Source of the DNA: Hydrogenophaga sp.
GTDB taxonomy: Bacteria; Pseudomonadota; Gammaproteobacteria; Burkholderiales; Burkholderiaceae_C
Assembly (NCBI GenBank): GCA_011390855.1
Contig: JAABRN010000525.1
Coordinates: 1 to 7,611 of the forward strand
Reading direction: 5' to 3'
Length of the DNA stretch: 7,611 nt
How positions within the stretch are numbered: the stretch's first letter is position 1; the number at the start of each line of letters is the position of its first letter. The notes below the pieces were generated by a model, which was not told the origin of the DNA, did not search any database, and saw only the letters and a program-made list of their open reading frames with translations. Positions 1-7,049 of this stretch are shown one piece after another. The translations under genes and the position numbers were made by a program.

Positions 1-1356
1 CCCGGCGCATCGGCAGCGCCTGCGCCAAATGGCACGCCCACCGACCTGGAGACCTTGCTGGGGGAAGACCATGCGCCACGCTGGTGGAAGCGCGCCTCGT
101 TCTGGATCGGTTTGGCCGTGGTGCTGGCCATGGCCGGCATCTGGTACGCATGGAACGAACAGAAGAAGGCCAGCGCTGCGCCGGTGTATGTGACCCATGC
201 CGTGAGTCAGGGCAATCTCACGCTGACCGTCTCTGCCAACGGCACGCTGCAACCCACCCGCGCGGTGAATATCGGCAGCGAGCTGTCCGGGACCGTCAAG
301 CGTGTGATGGTGGATGTGAACGACCGCGTGAAAACCGGTCAGGTGCTGGTCGAGCTGGACACCGCCAAGTTCAACGACCAGGTGGCGCGGTCGAGCGCCG
401 CCCTGGCTGCCGCACAAGCGCAACTGGCCCAGTCGGGCGCCACGGTAAAAGAAGCGCAGGCCACCCTGGCTCGCTTCGAAGAAGTGGCCCGCCTCTCGGG
501 CGGCAAGGTGCCGTCGGCCACCGAACTGGACACCGCGCGCGCCGCCGTGGACCGTGCCGTGGCCAACGAAGCCAGCGCCAGGGCCAATGTGGCCTCGGCC
601 CGGGCCACGCTGGCCACAGACGAAACCAATCTGTCCAAGGCCTCCATCCGCTCGCCCATCGACGGCGTGGTGCTCTCCCGCACGGTCGACCCGGGCAATG
701 CGGTGGCGGCCTCCCTGCAGGCGGTGACACTGTTCTCCATTGCCGAAGACCTGGCACAACTCAAGCTGGAGGTGAGTGTGGACGAAGCCGACGTGGGGTC
801 GGTGCAGGTCGGCCAGCGTGCGAACTTCACCGTCAGCGCCTACCCGGCGCGCCGCTACCCGGCCACCACCAACCGCGTCGCCTTTGGTTCGACCAAGATC
901 GACAACGTGGTGACCTACGTGACCACGCTGGACGTGGACAACTCCGATCTCAGCCTTCGCCCCGGCATGACGGCGGCCGCCACCATCGTGGCAGTGGAGC
1001 GCAAGGACGTGCTGCTGATCCCCAACACCGCCCTGCGGTTCACGCCCACACAGGCCGGCGCTTCGGAACAGGCAGCGGCCTCGAGCGGAGGCATTCTGTC
1101 GAAGCTCATGCCGCGCATGCCGCGAAGCGGCGGGCAGCGCAGGGCGGGTGAAACCCGCGAGAGCGCACAAGGCCAGCGCAACATCTGGGTGCTGCGCGAC
1201 GGACAAGCGGCGCCAATGACGGTGCAGACCGGCATCACCGACGGCCGCATGACCGAGGTCAGCGGTGAGGGCGTGAGCGAGGGACTGCTCGTCATCACCG
1301 ACCAGCGCACCAATGGCGCATCGGGCGCATCCGGGACTCCGGGGACAACACGATGA
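1..1356 (+). CDS. macA: MacA-like periplasmic adaptor (membrane-fusion protein) of an ABC efflux pump, 5' end outside window
   Basis: HlyD/MacA-family adaptor that should link an inner-membrane ABC permease to a TolC-like outer-membrane channel. The frame is open from base 1, with a Pro/Ala/Thr-rich stretch before the in-frame TTG at 55. No ATG or convincing ribosome site is seen there, so the true start is probably upstream and the gene is 5'-partial. In order: a cytosolic segment ending in a Trp-Trp-Lys-Arg patch, one membrane anchor (about 97-153), the first half of the lipoyl-like domain (about 253-366), an Ala/Gln-rich coiled-coil hairpin (about 370-645), the second lipoyl half with an RSPIDGVV motif (about 649-672), a beta-barrel, and a membrane-proximal domain (about 1183-1310). 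An unusual Ala/Gly/Arg-rich segment (about 1051-1179) interrupts the C-terminal part, and the tail is Gly/Ala/Ser/Thr-rich. It overlaps the ATPase gene by ATGA, so translation is probably coupled. The family is sure; the substrate (macrolide, peptide, siderophore or lipid) is unknown. Confidence 0.9.
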   Translation, partial: PGASAAPAPNGTPTDLETLLGEDHAPRWWKRASFWIGLAVVLAMAGIWYAWNEQKKASAAPVYVTHAVSQGNLTLTVSANGTLQPTRAVNIGSELSGTVKRVMVDVNDRVKTGQVLVELDTAKFNDQVARSSAALAAAQAQLAQSGATVKEAQATLARFEEVARLSGGKVPSATELDTARAAVDRAVANEASARANVASARATLATDETNLSKASIRSPIDGVVLSRTVDPGNAVAASLQAVTLFSIAEDLAQLKLEVSVDEADVGSVQVGQRANFTVSAYPARRYPATTNRVAFGSTKIDNVVTYVTTLDVDNSDLSLRPGMTAAATIVAVERKDVLLIPNTALRFTPTQAGASEQAAASSGGILSKLMPRMPRSGGQRRAGETRESAQGQRNIWVLRDGQAAPMTVQTGITDGRMTEVSGEGVSEGLLVITDQRTNGASGASGTPGTTR

Positions 1357-2108
1357 GCGGCCGCTCCACAAGCAGTGTCCCGTTGATCCGCCTGCGCGGC
1401 ATCACCAAGGTTTATGGCGAAGGCAGCACGGCGTTCCAGGCACTCAAGGGTGTGGACCTGGACATCGAGGCGGGTGACTTCGTGGCCATCATGGGGCCCA
1501 GTGGCTCGGGCAAGTCCACCGCCATGAACACCCTGGGCTGCCTGGACACACCCACCACCGGCACCTATGAATTTCAGGGTGTGCCGGTTCAGTCGCTGGG
1601 GCGCGACCAGCGGGCGCGCCTGCGCCGGCGCTACCTCGGTTTTGTGTTCCAGGGTTTCAACCTGCTGGCGCGCACATCGGCTCAGGAAAACGTGGAGCTG
1701 CCGCTGATCTACCGCGGTGAGCCGGCGGCTTCCCGGCATGCGGCGGCGGCGCGTGCACTGGCATCGGTGGGGCTCACTGGCTGGGAACACCACACGCCAG
1801 CGGAGCTCTCGGGCGGGCAACAACAGCGCGTGGCCATTGCAAGGGCCATCGTCACCCAGCCTGCGGTGCTGCTGGCTGACGAGCCCACCGGCAACCTGGA
1901 CACCCAGCGCAGCCAGGAAATCATGGAACTGCTCTGGAGCCTCAACCACGACCAGGGCATCACCGTGCTCATGGTCACGCACGAACCCGACATGGCGGCC
2001 TACGCGCGGCGCATCGTGCGCTTCGTCGATGGGGTGGTGGAAAGCGACACGCGCAACCCGCACCCGGTGGGCATGCACCACAGCGCATTTCAGGCGCAGG
2101 GGCACTGA
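1353..2108 (+). CDS. ABC transporter ATP-binding protein, MacB/LolD class
   Basis: Cytoplasmic nucleotide-binding subunit (251 residues) that powers the permease encoded next to it. All ABC motifs are intact: Walker A GPSGSGKST (48-56), Q-loop Gln100 in FVFQGFNLL, signature LSGGQQQR (152-159), Walker B VLLADEP with catalytic Glu177, D-loop GNLD (180-183) and switch His210. The Q-loop and GNLD wording are typical of the MacB/LolD/FtsE branch. In E. coli MacB this domain is fused to the permease; here it is a separate gene, as in many split MacB-type systems. The ATG at 1353 overlaps the adaptor stop codon and has GGGGA at 1341-1345, seven bases upstream. Two bases separate its stop from the permease ATG. 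The last 20 or so residues (His/Pro-rich) lie beyond the usual domain end. A LolD-like lipoprotein role is less likely because of the adaptor partner. Confidence 0.95.
   Translation: MSGRSTSSVPLIRLRGITKVYGEGSTAFQALKGVDLDIEAGDFVAIMGPSGSGKSTAMNTLGCLDTPTTGTYEFQGVPVQSLGRDQRARLRRRYLGFVFQGFNLLARTSAQENVELPLIYRGEPAASRHAAAARALASVGLTGWEHHTPAELSGGQQQRVAIARAIVTQPAVLLADEPTGNLDTQRSQEIMELLWSLNHDQGITVLMVTHEPDMAAYARRIVRFVDGVVESDTRNPHPVGMHHSAFQAQGH
2098..2102 (+). promoter_or_regulatory. Shine-Dalgarno site of the MacB-like permease
   Basis: AGGGG lies eight bases before the ATG at 2111 and inside the last codons of the ATPase gene. It fixes the permease start and indicates coupled translation of the two subunits. 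Confidence 0.7.
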
Positions 2109-2110
2109 CC

Positions 2111-3316
2111 ATGTGGCTCAACACCCTTTTGCTGGCGCTGCGCTCGATCCGGCGCAACCTCATGCGCTCGTTCCTCACGATCCTGGGCATCGTGATCGGT
2201 GTGAGCGCGGTCATCACCATGGTCACGCTCGGTAACGGCGCCACCATGGCCATCCAGAGCCAGATCTCCGGCCTGGGCACCAACCTGCTGCAGGTTCGCC
2301 CGGGACAGCGCATGGGACCTGGTGGTGGTGGCGGTGCGGCTGCGTTCAAGGAAAGCGATGCCGAAGCCATCGCCTCGCAGATTGGCGGGGTGCTGGCCGT
2401 GGCACCAGAGGCGCGCACCGGCGCCACCGTGGTGGCCAACGGCCGAAACTGGACCAGCAGCATCATCGGCAGCACCAACGACTGGCTGACCACCGGAAAC
2501 TGGAGCCTCGGCCAGGGGCGCGCCTTCACCGATGACGAAATGCGTGCCGGATCGGCTGTCTGCCTGATTGGCGAAACGGTTCGGCGCGAACTCTTCGGCG
2601 AGCGCCCTGCCCTGGGCGAGCAACTGCGCGTGCGGCAGATCTCGTGCGAGATCATTGGCGTGCTCGGCTCCAAGGGCCAGGGGGCTTTCGGCAACGACCA
2701 GGACGACATGGTGCTGCTGCCATTGAAAACCCTGCAAAGGCGCGTCACCGGCAACCTGCGGGTGAACACACTGCTGGTTTCCATGACCGATGGCAGCGAT
2801 CCCGCCCGGGTCACCGCCAGCCTGACCCAGTTGCTGCGTGAACTGCGCAAGCTGGCCGCCACCGACGAGAACAACTTCAACGTGCTGGACACCAAGCAAC
2901 TGGCAGAGACGCTCTCAGGCACCACGCGGGTGCTCACCACCCTGCTGGGCGCGGTGGCTGCGGTGAGCCTGCTGGTGGGCGGCATCGGGATCATGAACAT
3001 CATGCTGGTGAGCGTGACCGAACGCACCCGCGAGATCGGTCTGCGCCTGGCCATTGGCGCGCTGGAACGCGAGGTGCTGCTGCAGTTCCTGATCGAGGCG
3101 GTGGTGCTGGCGGCGCTGGGCGGGCTGGTGGGTATCGTGCTGGCCACCGCCGCCTCGATCGGGTTGTCTGCCGCGATGAACGTACCCTACGTGTTCAACC
3201 CTGGGGTCAACCTGCTGTCGTTCGTGTTCTCGGCCGGCATTGGCGTGGTGTTCGGCTATTTCCCGGCGCGGCGCGCGGCCCGGTTGAACCCGATCGACGC
3301 ATTGCGCCATGAGTAG
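2111..3316 (+). CDS. MacB-like ABC transporter permease (MacB periplasmic core plus FtsX domain)
   Basis: Inner-membrane subunit (401 residues) with the MacB/FtsX architecture, expected to work as a dimer with the preceding ATPase and adaptor. It shows an amphipathic N-terminus rich in Arg, a first membrane helix (about 21-41), a GLGTNLLQVRPG motif (54-65) that opens the MacB periplasmic core, a Gly-rich run (69-75), a periplasmic domain to about residue 270, then three C-terminal helices (about 275-300, 327-350 and 367-385). The segment after helix 2, with ERTREIGLRLAIGA, is the typical FtsX coupling region, and the protein ends in the usual NPIDALRHE. The length fits split MacB-type permeases lacking a fused ATPase. 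The ATG at 2111 has AGGGG at 2098-2102, eight bases upstream. Proteins of this class transmit force to the periplasm rather than carrying substrate through the membrane. The substrate cannot be read from the sequence. Confidence 0.94.
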   Translation: MWLNTLLLALRSIRRNLMRSFLTILGIVIGVSAVITMVTLGNGATMAIQSQISGLGTNLLQVRPGQRMGPGGGGGAAAFKESDAEAIASQIGGVLAVAPEARTGATVVANGRNWTSSIIGSTNDWLTTGNWSLGQGRAFTDDEMRAGSAVCLIGETVRRELFGERPALGEQLRVRQISCEIIGVLGSKGQGAFGNDQDDMVLLPLKTLQRRVTGNLRVNTLLVSMTDGSDPARVTASLTQLLRELRKLAATDENNFNVLDTKQLAETLSGTTRVLTTLLGAVAAVSLLVGGIGIMNIMLVSVTERTREIGLRLAIGALEREVLLQFLIEAVVLAALGGLVGIVLATAASIGLSAAMNVPYVFNPGVNLLSFVFSAGIGVVFGYFPARRAARLNPIDALRHE

Positions 3317-3325
3317 CCGGAACAC

Positions 3326-3412
3326 CCCCCTGCGCCGCTGAGGCGGCTTCCCCCCTCTGGCACGCCTTTGGCGCTTGGAGGGGGGACGCACCCTGAGGCC
3401 CGGCAAAGCCGG
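3326..3412. repeat. GC-rich intergenic hairpin element (REP/BIME-like), between convergent genes
   Basis: Three inverted repeats stand in a row. GCCGC 3334-3338 pairs with GCGGC 3343-3347 around a TGAG loop. TCCCCCCTC 3349-3357 pairs with GAGGGGGGA 3378-3386, enclosing a smaller CGCC/GGCG hairpin (3363-3366 with 3370-3373). CCGGC 3400-3404 pairs with GCCGG 3408-3412 around AAA. Compact C-run/hairpin/G-run elements of this style recur between genes in Comamonadaceae genomes, from memory. It begins only ten bases after the permease stop codon and lies downstream of both converging transcription units, so it may also act as a two-way transcription barrier. No long T-run follows any stem, so it is not a textbook intrinsic terminator. 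No second copy is visible in this window. Confidence 0.6.
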
Positions 3413-3463
3413 TTGCGGGGGCGCTCCGGAGCAGGCACTTCCGTCGGCTTGAGGGCCCTTGTT

Positions 3464-3742
3464 TCAGCGAAGGAACAAAAGCCCGAACAACCAGGCCATC
3501 AGCGCCAGCCACCACAGCACAAGTGCCTTGCCCACCCAGCGCGCCGGCAACCAAACCGACAGCGGCAGGGCCGCCAGCAGCAGGCAGGTCTGACCGATCC
3601 AAACCGCGTTGTCACCGAACAAGGTGACGATTCCGTGGCGCCGCGTGGAGCCCGTGTGCACCTCGGTGACGATGGCCAGAACACCGATGACTGCGAAGGT
3701 CAGGCCGGTGGCGGTGAAAAGCCACTTGGCGGCGGGCTTCAT
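3464..3742 (-). CDS. Small three-helix membrane protein of unknown function
   Basis: I do not recognise this 92-residue protein. It is strongly hydrophobic, with three likely membrane helices (about 7-26, 45-65 and 72-91) and a short polar loop with Thr-Arg-Arg-His at 33-36. It is Trp-rich (six Trp, four of them in the last 30 residues) and ends in Leu-Arg. The ATG at 3742 is the only reasonable start, because an in-frame TGA stands six codons upstream. No clear Shine-Dalgarno site is seen. It is the last gene of the psd-purT unit, 62 bases after purT, so it may be transcribed with them. The hydrophobic periodicity argues that it is real rather than an antisense artefact, and no competing gene occupies the interval. 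Its role is unknown; the position next to psd allows, but does not show, a membrane-lipid connection. Confidence 0.75.
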   Translation of the reverse strand: MKPAAKWLFTATGLTFAVIGVLAIVTEVHTGSTRRHGIVTLFGDNAVWIGQTCLLLAALPLSVWLPARWVGKALVLWWLALMAWLFGLLFLR

Positions 3743-3804
3743 GCGTCGCGCTGTTGTTCAATACCGCGCCGGTCCTGAGCGGCTGCCCGATGCAACCTGT
3801 CCAC

Positions 3805-5007
3805 TCAAGCGACCCGTGGCTTGACCTTGCTGGCTGCCAGCTTGGCCTGGGTGCGCGCCACTTCCACGTCGGCATCGAACACCAGCGCCACACCCATGCG
3901 GCGTTTCACAAAACTCTCGGGTTTGCCGAACAGGCGCACTTCGCTGTGTGGCACGCGCAGCGCCTCGTCCACCCCGTCGAACACGATGCCCTGCGCATCC
4001 ACACCGCCGTAGATCACGGCGCTGGCGCCCGGGCTCTTGAGTGTGGTGTCCACCGGCAAGCCCAGGATGGCCCGTGCATGCAATTCAAACTCGTTCTGCC
4101 ACTGGGTGACCATGGTCACCATGCCGGTGTCGTGCGGGCGCGGGCTCACTTCGCTGAACCAGACCTGATCGCCTTTCACGAAAAGCTCCACACCGAACAG
4201 TCCCTGCCCGCCGAGGTTGTCGGTCACGGCCTTGGCCACGCGACGCGACTCGGCCAGTGCAGCGGGCGTCATATGGTGAGGCTGCCAACTCTCCACGTAG
4301 TCGCCATTGACCTGGACATGGCCAATGGGGTCGCAGAAATGGGTCTGCACCTCGCCATGAGCGTCCAGCGCGCGCACCGTCAACTGGGTGATTTCGTAGT
4401 CGAAATCGATGAAGCCTTCCACAATCACGCGGCCTGGGCCCACGCGTCCACCGGCCATGGCGTAGTCCCAGGCCTTTTGCACGTCGGCCGGGCCATCGAT
4501 CTTGCTCTGACCCTTGCCGCTGCTGCTCATCACCGGCTTGACGATGCAGGGGTACCCAATGCCCTCGCCGATCGCGGCCTGGAGTTCCTCCAGCGAGTCA
4601 CAGAACCGGTGCGGGCTGGTGGGCAAACCCAATGTTTCAGCAGCCAGACGACGGATGCCTTCTCGGTCCATGGTGAGGCGCGCGGCGCGCGCCGTGGGGA
4701 TCACGCGCACCACGCCCGCCGCTTCCAGCTCTTCCAGCATGGGCGTGGCAATGGCCTCGATTTCGGGCACCACCAGGTGCGGCCGCTCGGCCTCGATCAG
4801 TGCCTTGAGCTGCTGAGGATCGCTCATGGTGATGGTTCGCGCATGGTGCGCCACCTGCTGGCCCGGTGCGTTTTCATAACGGTCCACCGCTGTGGTTTCC
4901 ACCCCCAGGCGCTGGAGGGCAATCAACACCTCCTTGCCGAGCTCACCCGAGCCGAGCAACATGACTTTGGTGGCGTGGGGGCTGAGCGGTGTACCGAGGG
5001 TGGTCAT
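3805..5007 (-). CDS. purT: Formate-dependent phosphoribosylglycinamide formyltransferase (GAR transformylase 2)
   Basis: PurT catalyses the third step of purine synthesis using formate and ATP directly: GAR + formate + ATP gives formyl-GAR + ADP + phosphate, bypassing the folate-dependent PurN. It is a cytosolic ATP-grasp enzyme. The 400-residue protein starts [21 protein letters not shown], close to E. coli PurT (392 residues), with the N-terminal GAR-binding site including Glu22 in GSGELGKEV (19-27), PEIEAIAT (81-88), the ATP-binding loop SSSGKGQ (161-167), and Glu274 and Glu286 as expected metal ligands. Glu286 lies in [13 protein letters not shown] (286-298). RLFGKPE near the C-terminus is also conserved. 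The ATG at 5007 was chosen over a TTG at 5025 because GGAG lies seven bases upstream and the N-terminus then matches the family. It follows psd by 14 bases. Key residues are intact and I see no sign of decay. Confidence 0.97.
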   Translation of the reverse strand: MTTLGTPLSPHATKVMLLGSGELGKEVLIALQRLGVETTAVDRYENAPGQQVAHHARTITMSDPQQLKALIEAERPHLVVPEIEAIATPMLEELEAAGVVRVIPTARAARLTMDREGIRRLAAETLGLPTSPHRFCDSLEELQAAIGEGIGYPCIVKPVMSSSGKGQSKIDGPADVQKAWDYAMAGGRVGPGRVIVEGFIDFDYEITQLTVRALDAHGEVQTHFCDPIGHVQVNGDYVESWQPHHMTPAALAESRRVAKAVTDNLGGQGLFGVELFVKGDQVWFSEVSPRPHDTGMVTMVTQWQNEFELHARAILGLPVDTTLKSPGASAVIYGGVDAQGIVFDGVDEALRVPHSEVRLFGKPESFVKRRMGVALVFDADVEVARTQAKLAASKVKPRVA

Positions 5008-5014
5008 GGGCAGG

Positions 5015-5018
5015 CTCC
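5015..5018 (-). promoter_or_regulatory. Shine-Dalgarno site deciding the purT start
   Basis: On the minus strand GGAG lies seven bases before the ATG at 5007, within the 14-base gap after the psd stop codon. It supports this ATG against the TTG at 5025, which would overlap psd. Confidence 0.7.
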
Positions 5019-5021
5019 GGT

Positions 5022-5930
5022 TCAAACGGTTGCGGTGATGGCAGCAGACGGGGCAGGACTGAGCACGGCTTTGCCCATGGTTTCACCCATGCGCACGCCC
5101 TGTTCGGGCATCCATTGCGGATTGAAGCTGATCGTGTCCTTGGGCCAGAGCATCACCACGGTGGAGCCCAGCAGGAAACAGCCCATTTCTTCGCCGCGGG
5201 CCTGCATGAACACCTGGTCTTCGTAGTCCCACTCGCGGACGCGATCGGCGCGTGGTGGGTTGACCACGCCGTGCCACACCGTGGCCATGCTGCCCACAAT
5301 GGTGGCACCCACCAGCACCAGCACAAATGGACGGGTCTCCTGGCTGCCATCGGGGCCAAAGGGGATGTCGTACACGCACACCACGCGCTCGTTTCGGGCG
5401 AACAGCCCAGGGATGCCCCGGGCGGTATCGGGGTTGACCGAAAACAGGTCACCCGGCACATAAATCATGCGGCGCAAGCGGCCTGCGCAAGGCATGTGAA
5501 TGCGGTGGTAGTCACGTGGGCTCAGGTACAGGGTGGCGAACGAACCGTCTTCGAACTGATCGGCCAGCTCCAGGTCGCCGCCCACCAGCGCCCGGGTGCT
5601 GTACTGGTGGCCCTTGGCCTGGAAGATCTGGTCGTGCTCGATGGCGCCGTACTGGCTGATGGCGCCATCCACCGGGCACACAAAGTCGGCATGCGACAAG
5701 GGCCGGACACCCGGTTTGAGCGCGCGTGTGAAGAACTCGTTGAAGCTGGCGTAACTGCGCACGTCCGGGTTGGCGGCTTCGTCCATGTTGACGCTGTAGC
5801 GTTTGATGAACCATCGGATGATGGCGTGGGACACAGCACCAGCGCGCGCCCCGGCCACCCAGCCCCCGAACACGGTCAGGGCCCGCTTGGGCCAAAGGTA
5901 TTGCAAACGAACAGAAAGGGGAGTTGCCAC
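5022..5930 (-). CDS. psd: Phosphatidylserine decarboxylase proenzyme
   Basis: Psd converts phosphatidylserine to phosphatidylethanolamine at the cytoplasmic face of the inner membrane. The proenzyme cuts itself inside the LGST motif, leaving a pyruvoyl group on the alpha chain. Here LGST is at 254-257, so Ser256 should become the pyruvoyl residue. The charge-relay partners are present: Asp88 in PVDG and His145 in YHRIHMP. Other family signatures are FNEFFTR (63-69), QAKGH (104-108), YLSPRDYHR (135-143) and [12 protein letters not shown] (155-166). The 302-residue form starts at GTG 5930, aligning with the E. coli N-terminus (SLQYILPK versus VRLQYLWPK). The frame stays open further upstream, but no better start is seen and extension would run into the divergent gene. 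There is no clear Shine-Dalgarno site. A short insertion (about 193-201, [10 protein letters not shown]) is absent from E. coli Psd. This is the first gene of the psd-purT unit. Confidence 0.95.
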   Translation of the reverse strand: MATPLSVRLQYLWPKRALTVFGGWVAGARAGAVSHAIIRWFIKRYSVNMDEAANPDVRSYASFNEFFTRALKPGVRPLSHADFVCPVDGAISQYGAIEHDQIFQAKGHQYSTRALVGGDLELADQFEDGSFATLYLSPRDYHRIHMPCAGRLRRMIYVPGDLFSVNPDTARGIPGLFARNERVVCVYDIPFGPDGSQETRPFVLVLVGATIVGSMATVWHGVVNPPRADRVREWDYEDQVFMQARGEEMGCFLLGSTVVMLWPKDTISFNPQWMPEQGVRMGETMGKAVLSPAPSAAITATV

Positions 5931-5994
5931 GGGGAAATCAGGTGAGAGACAGACGGGTGAGGAACGGTGAAAACCGCCGCAAAGCCAGACCGAT

Positions 5995-6000
5995 ATTGTA
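5995..6000 (-). promoter_or_regulatory. Candidate -10 element for the psd-purT unit
   Basis: The minus strand reads TACAAT, five of six matches to the sigma70 -10 consensus. No good -35 is visible at 16-18 bases. Transcription would begin near 5988 and leave a leader of roughly 58 bases before the GTG at 5930. The leader contains a small hairpin (CGGT 5965-5968 with ACCG 5973-5976) and a pyrimidine-rich segment just before the start codon. Confidence 0.45.
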
Positions 6001-6048
6001 GGTTCCGGCCCCTGGACCACCCCGAAGCCGTCGCAAAGAGCCCTGCAG

Positions 6049-6078
6049 TTCAATGCGCGCCCTGCGCGCAGGCACAAT
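6049..6078 (+). promoter_or_regulatory. Candidate promoter of the nodI-like gene, near-leaderless
   Basis: TTCAAT at 6049-6054 and CACAAT at 6073-6078 (four of six to the -10 consensus) are 18 bases apart. A start of transcription about seven bases after the -10 would be near 6085, only about three bases before the ATG at 6088. No Shine-Dalgarno sequence precedes that ATG, which agrees with a leaderless or nearly leaderless message. The -35 match is weak. Confidence 0.4.
6054..6070. promoter_or_regulatory. Perfect 17-base palindrome inside the nodI-like promoter spacer
   Basis: TGCGCGC (6054-6060) and GCGCGCA (6064-6070) are perfect inverted copies around a CCT centre. It fills the space between the proposed -35 and -10 elements, a position where a bound dimeric regulator would block transcription or, in MerR style, activate it. 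It could also be a chance product of high GC content. Confidence 0.35.
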
Positions 6079-6087
6079 GTCGCGCCT

Positions 6088-7023
6088 ATGAGTACCCCTC
6101 TGTTTGAAGCCCGCGATCTGGTCAAACGCTATGGCGACACCACCGTGGTGGACAACCTGTCCTTTTCCATTGAGCCGGGCGAGTGCCTGGGTGTGATCGG
6201 CCCCAACGGCGCTGGCAAGACCACCACCATCCGCATGTGCCTGGGCCTCACCGCGCCCGATGCCGGGCGCATCGACGCCTTCGGCAAATCCATGCCGGCC
6301 GATGCGTTGGCCATCAAGGCCTTGCTTGGCGTGGTCAGCCAGATGGACACGCTGGACCCGGATTTTTCATGCGCTGAGAACCTGCTGGTGTACGGCCGCT
6401 ATTTCGGGATCGACAGTGCCACCATCCGGCAGCGCATTCCAAAGCTGCTTGAATTTGCAGCACTCACCCACAAGGCGGACGCCACGCCGGGCGAACTCTC
6501 GGGCGGCATGAAGCGGCGCCTGTCGTTGGCGCGTGCGCTGGTGAACGACCCCAGGCTGCTGATGCTCGACGAGCCCACCACCGGTCTGGATCCACAGGCC
6601 CGCCACCTGATGTGGGAGCGCCTGCAATTGCTGCTGCAACAGGGCAAGAGCATCTTGCTGACCACCCACTTCATGGACGAAGCCGAGCGTCTGTGTTCGC
6701 GCCTGCTGGTGCTGGACCACGGCCGCAAGATCGCCGAAGGGCGCCCACGCGAACTCATTGCCCAGCACCTGGAGCCCGATGTGGTCGAGGTCTACGGCCA
6801 GGGTGCCGTGCCCCTGGCGAAGGCAGACGAACATGCCGCCCTGCGGGCGCTGGCCGCCCGCGTGGAAGTCAGCGGTGAAACCGTGTTCTTCTACACCTCA
6901 CAGGCGATGCCGCTGCTGGCAGCGCTCAGCGAACATCACCAGTTGCGCACCCTGCACCGCCCGGCGAATCTGGAAGATCTGTTTTTGAAACTCACCGGTC
7001 GGCAAATCCGCGAGGATGGTTGA
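6088..7023 (+). CDS. nodI: NodI-type ABC-2 exporter ATP-binding protein
   Basis: Cytoplasmic ATPase (311 residues) of the NodI/DRA family that drives an ABC-2 permease. Motifs in order are Walker [10 protein letters not shown] (38-46), Q-loop Gln85, [13 protein letters not shown] (95-107), signature LSGGMKR (137-143), Walker B LLMLDEP (157-163) with Glu162, D-loop [14 protein letters not shown] (171-179) and switch His194 in [12 protein letters not shown]. The C-terminal part, with VVEVYG and [14 protein letters not shown] near the end, is distinctive of NodI. In rhizobia NodI and NodJ export lipo-chitin oligosaccharide Nod factors; close homologues are widespread in non-nodulating Burkholderiales, where the substrate is unsettled. 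The symbol marks the family, not Nod-factor export. The ATG at 6088 was chosen from family alignment; no Shine-Dalgarno site precedes it. It is divergent from psd and followed 119 bases later by the permease gene. Confidence 0.92.
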   Translation: MSTPLFEARDLVKRYGDTTVVDNLSFSIEPGECLGVIGPNGAGKTTTIRMCLGLTAPDAGRIDAFGKSMPADALAIKALLGVVSQMDTLDPDFSCAENLLVYGRYFGIDSATIRQRIPKLLEFAALTHKADATPGELSGGMKRRLSLARALVNDPRLLMLDEPTTGLDPQARHLMWERLQLLLQQGKSILLTTHFMDEAERLCSRLLVLDHGRKIAEGRPRELIAQHLEPDVVEVYGQGAVPLAKADEHAALRALAARVEVSGETVFFYTSQAMPLLAALSEHHQLRTLHRPANLEDLFLKLTGRQIREDG

Positions 7024-7049
7024 CCCAACCCCGCGCCGACGCTTCGGGT

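Noticed and set aside
915..2105. A 396-codon minus-strand open frame opposite the adaptor and ATPase genes
   Set aside because: It is antisense to two genes with intact domain motifs, and its composition and lack of hydrophobic pattern are those of a shadow frame.
1975..3147. A 390-codon minus-strand open frame opposite the permease gene
   Set aside because: Ser/Arg/Pro-rich translation with no domain pattern, fully antisense to a permease with clear family motifs.
3453..3484. Imperfect inverted repeat over the stop codon of the small membrane protein (GGGC/GCCC and TTGTT/AACAA arms)
   Set aside because: The stem has a two-base internal mismatch and no T-run after it, so I do not call it a terminator.
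3612..3893. A 93-codon minus-strand frame across the purT end and the small membrane protein
   Set aside because: It overlaps both genes in another frame, and its Arg/His-rich translation looks like a shadow.
3754..5226. A 490-codon plus-strand open frame opposite purT, longer than purT itself
   Set aside because: The protein is rich in His, Gln, Arg and Ala with no recognisable motif. It is antisense to purT and the end of psd, both of which carry full catalytic motifs. Long empty frames are expected opposite GC-rich genes.
4989..5945. A 318-codon plus-strand open frame opposite psd
   Set aside because: His/Ala/Gly-rich antisense product spanning the psd catalytic motifs; no independent start signal or family resemblance.
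5022..6125. A longer psd reading of 367 residues from a TTG at 6125
   Set aside because: It would begin inside the divergent nodI-like gene and run through the candidate -10 element at 5995-6000, and the added 65 residues do not resemble the family.
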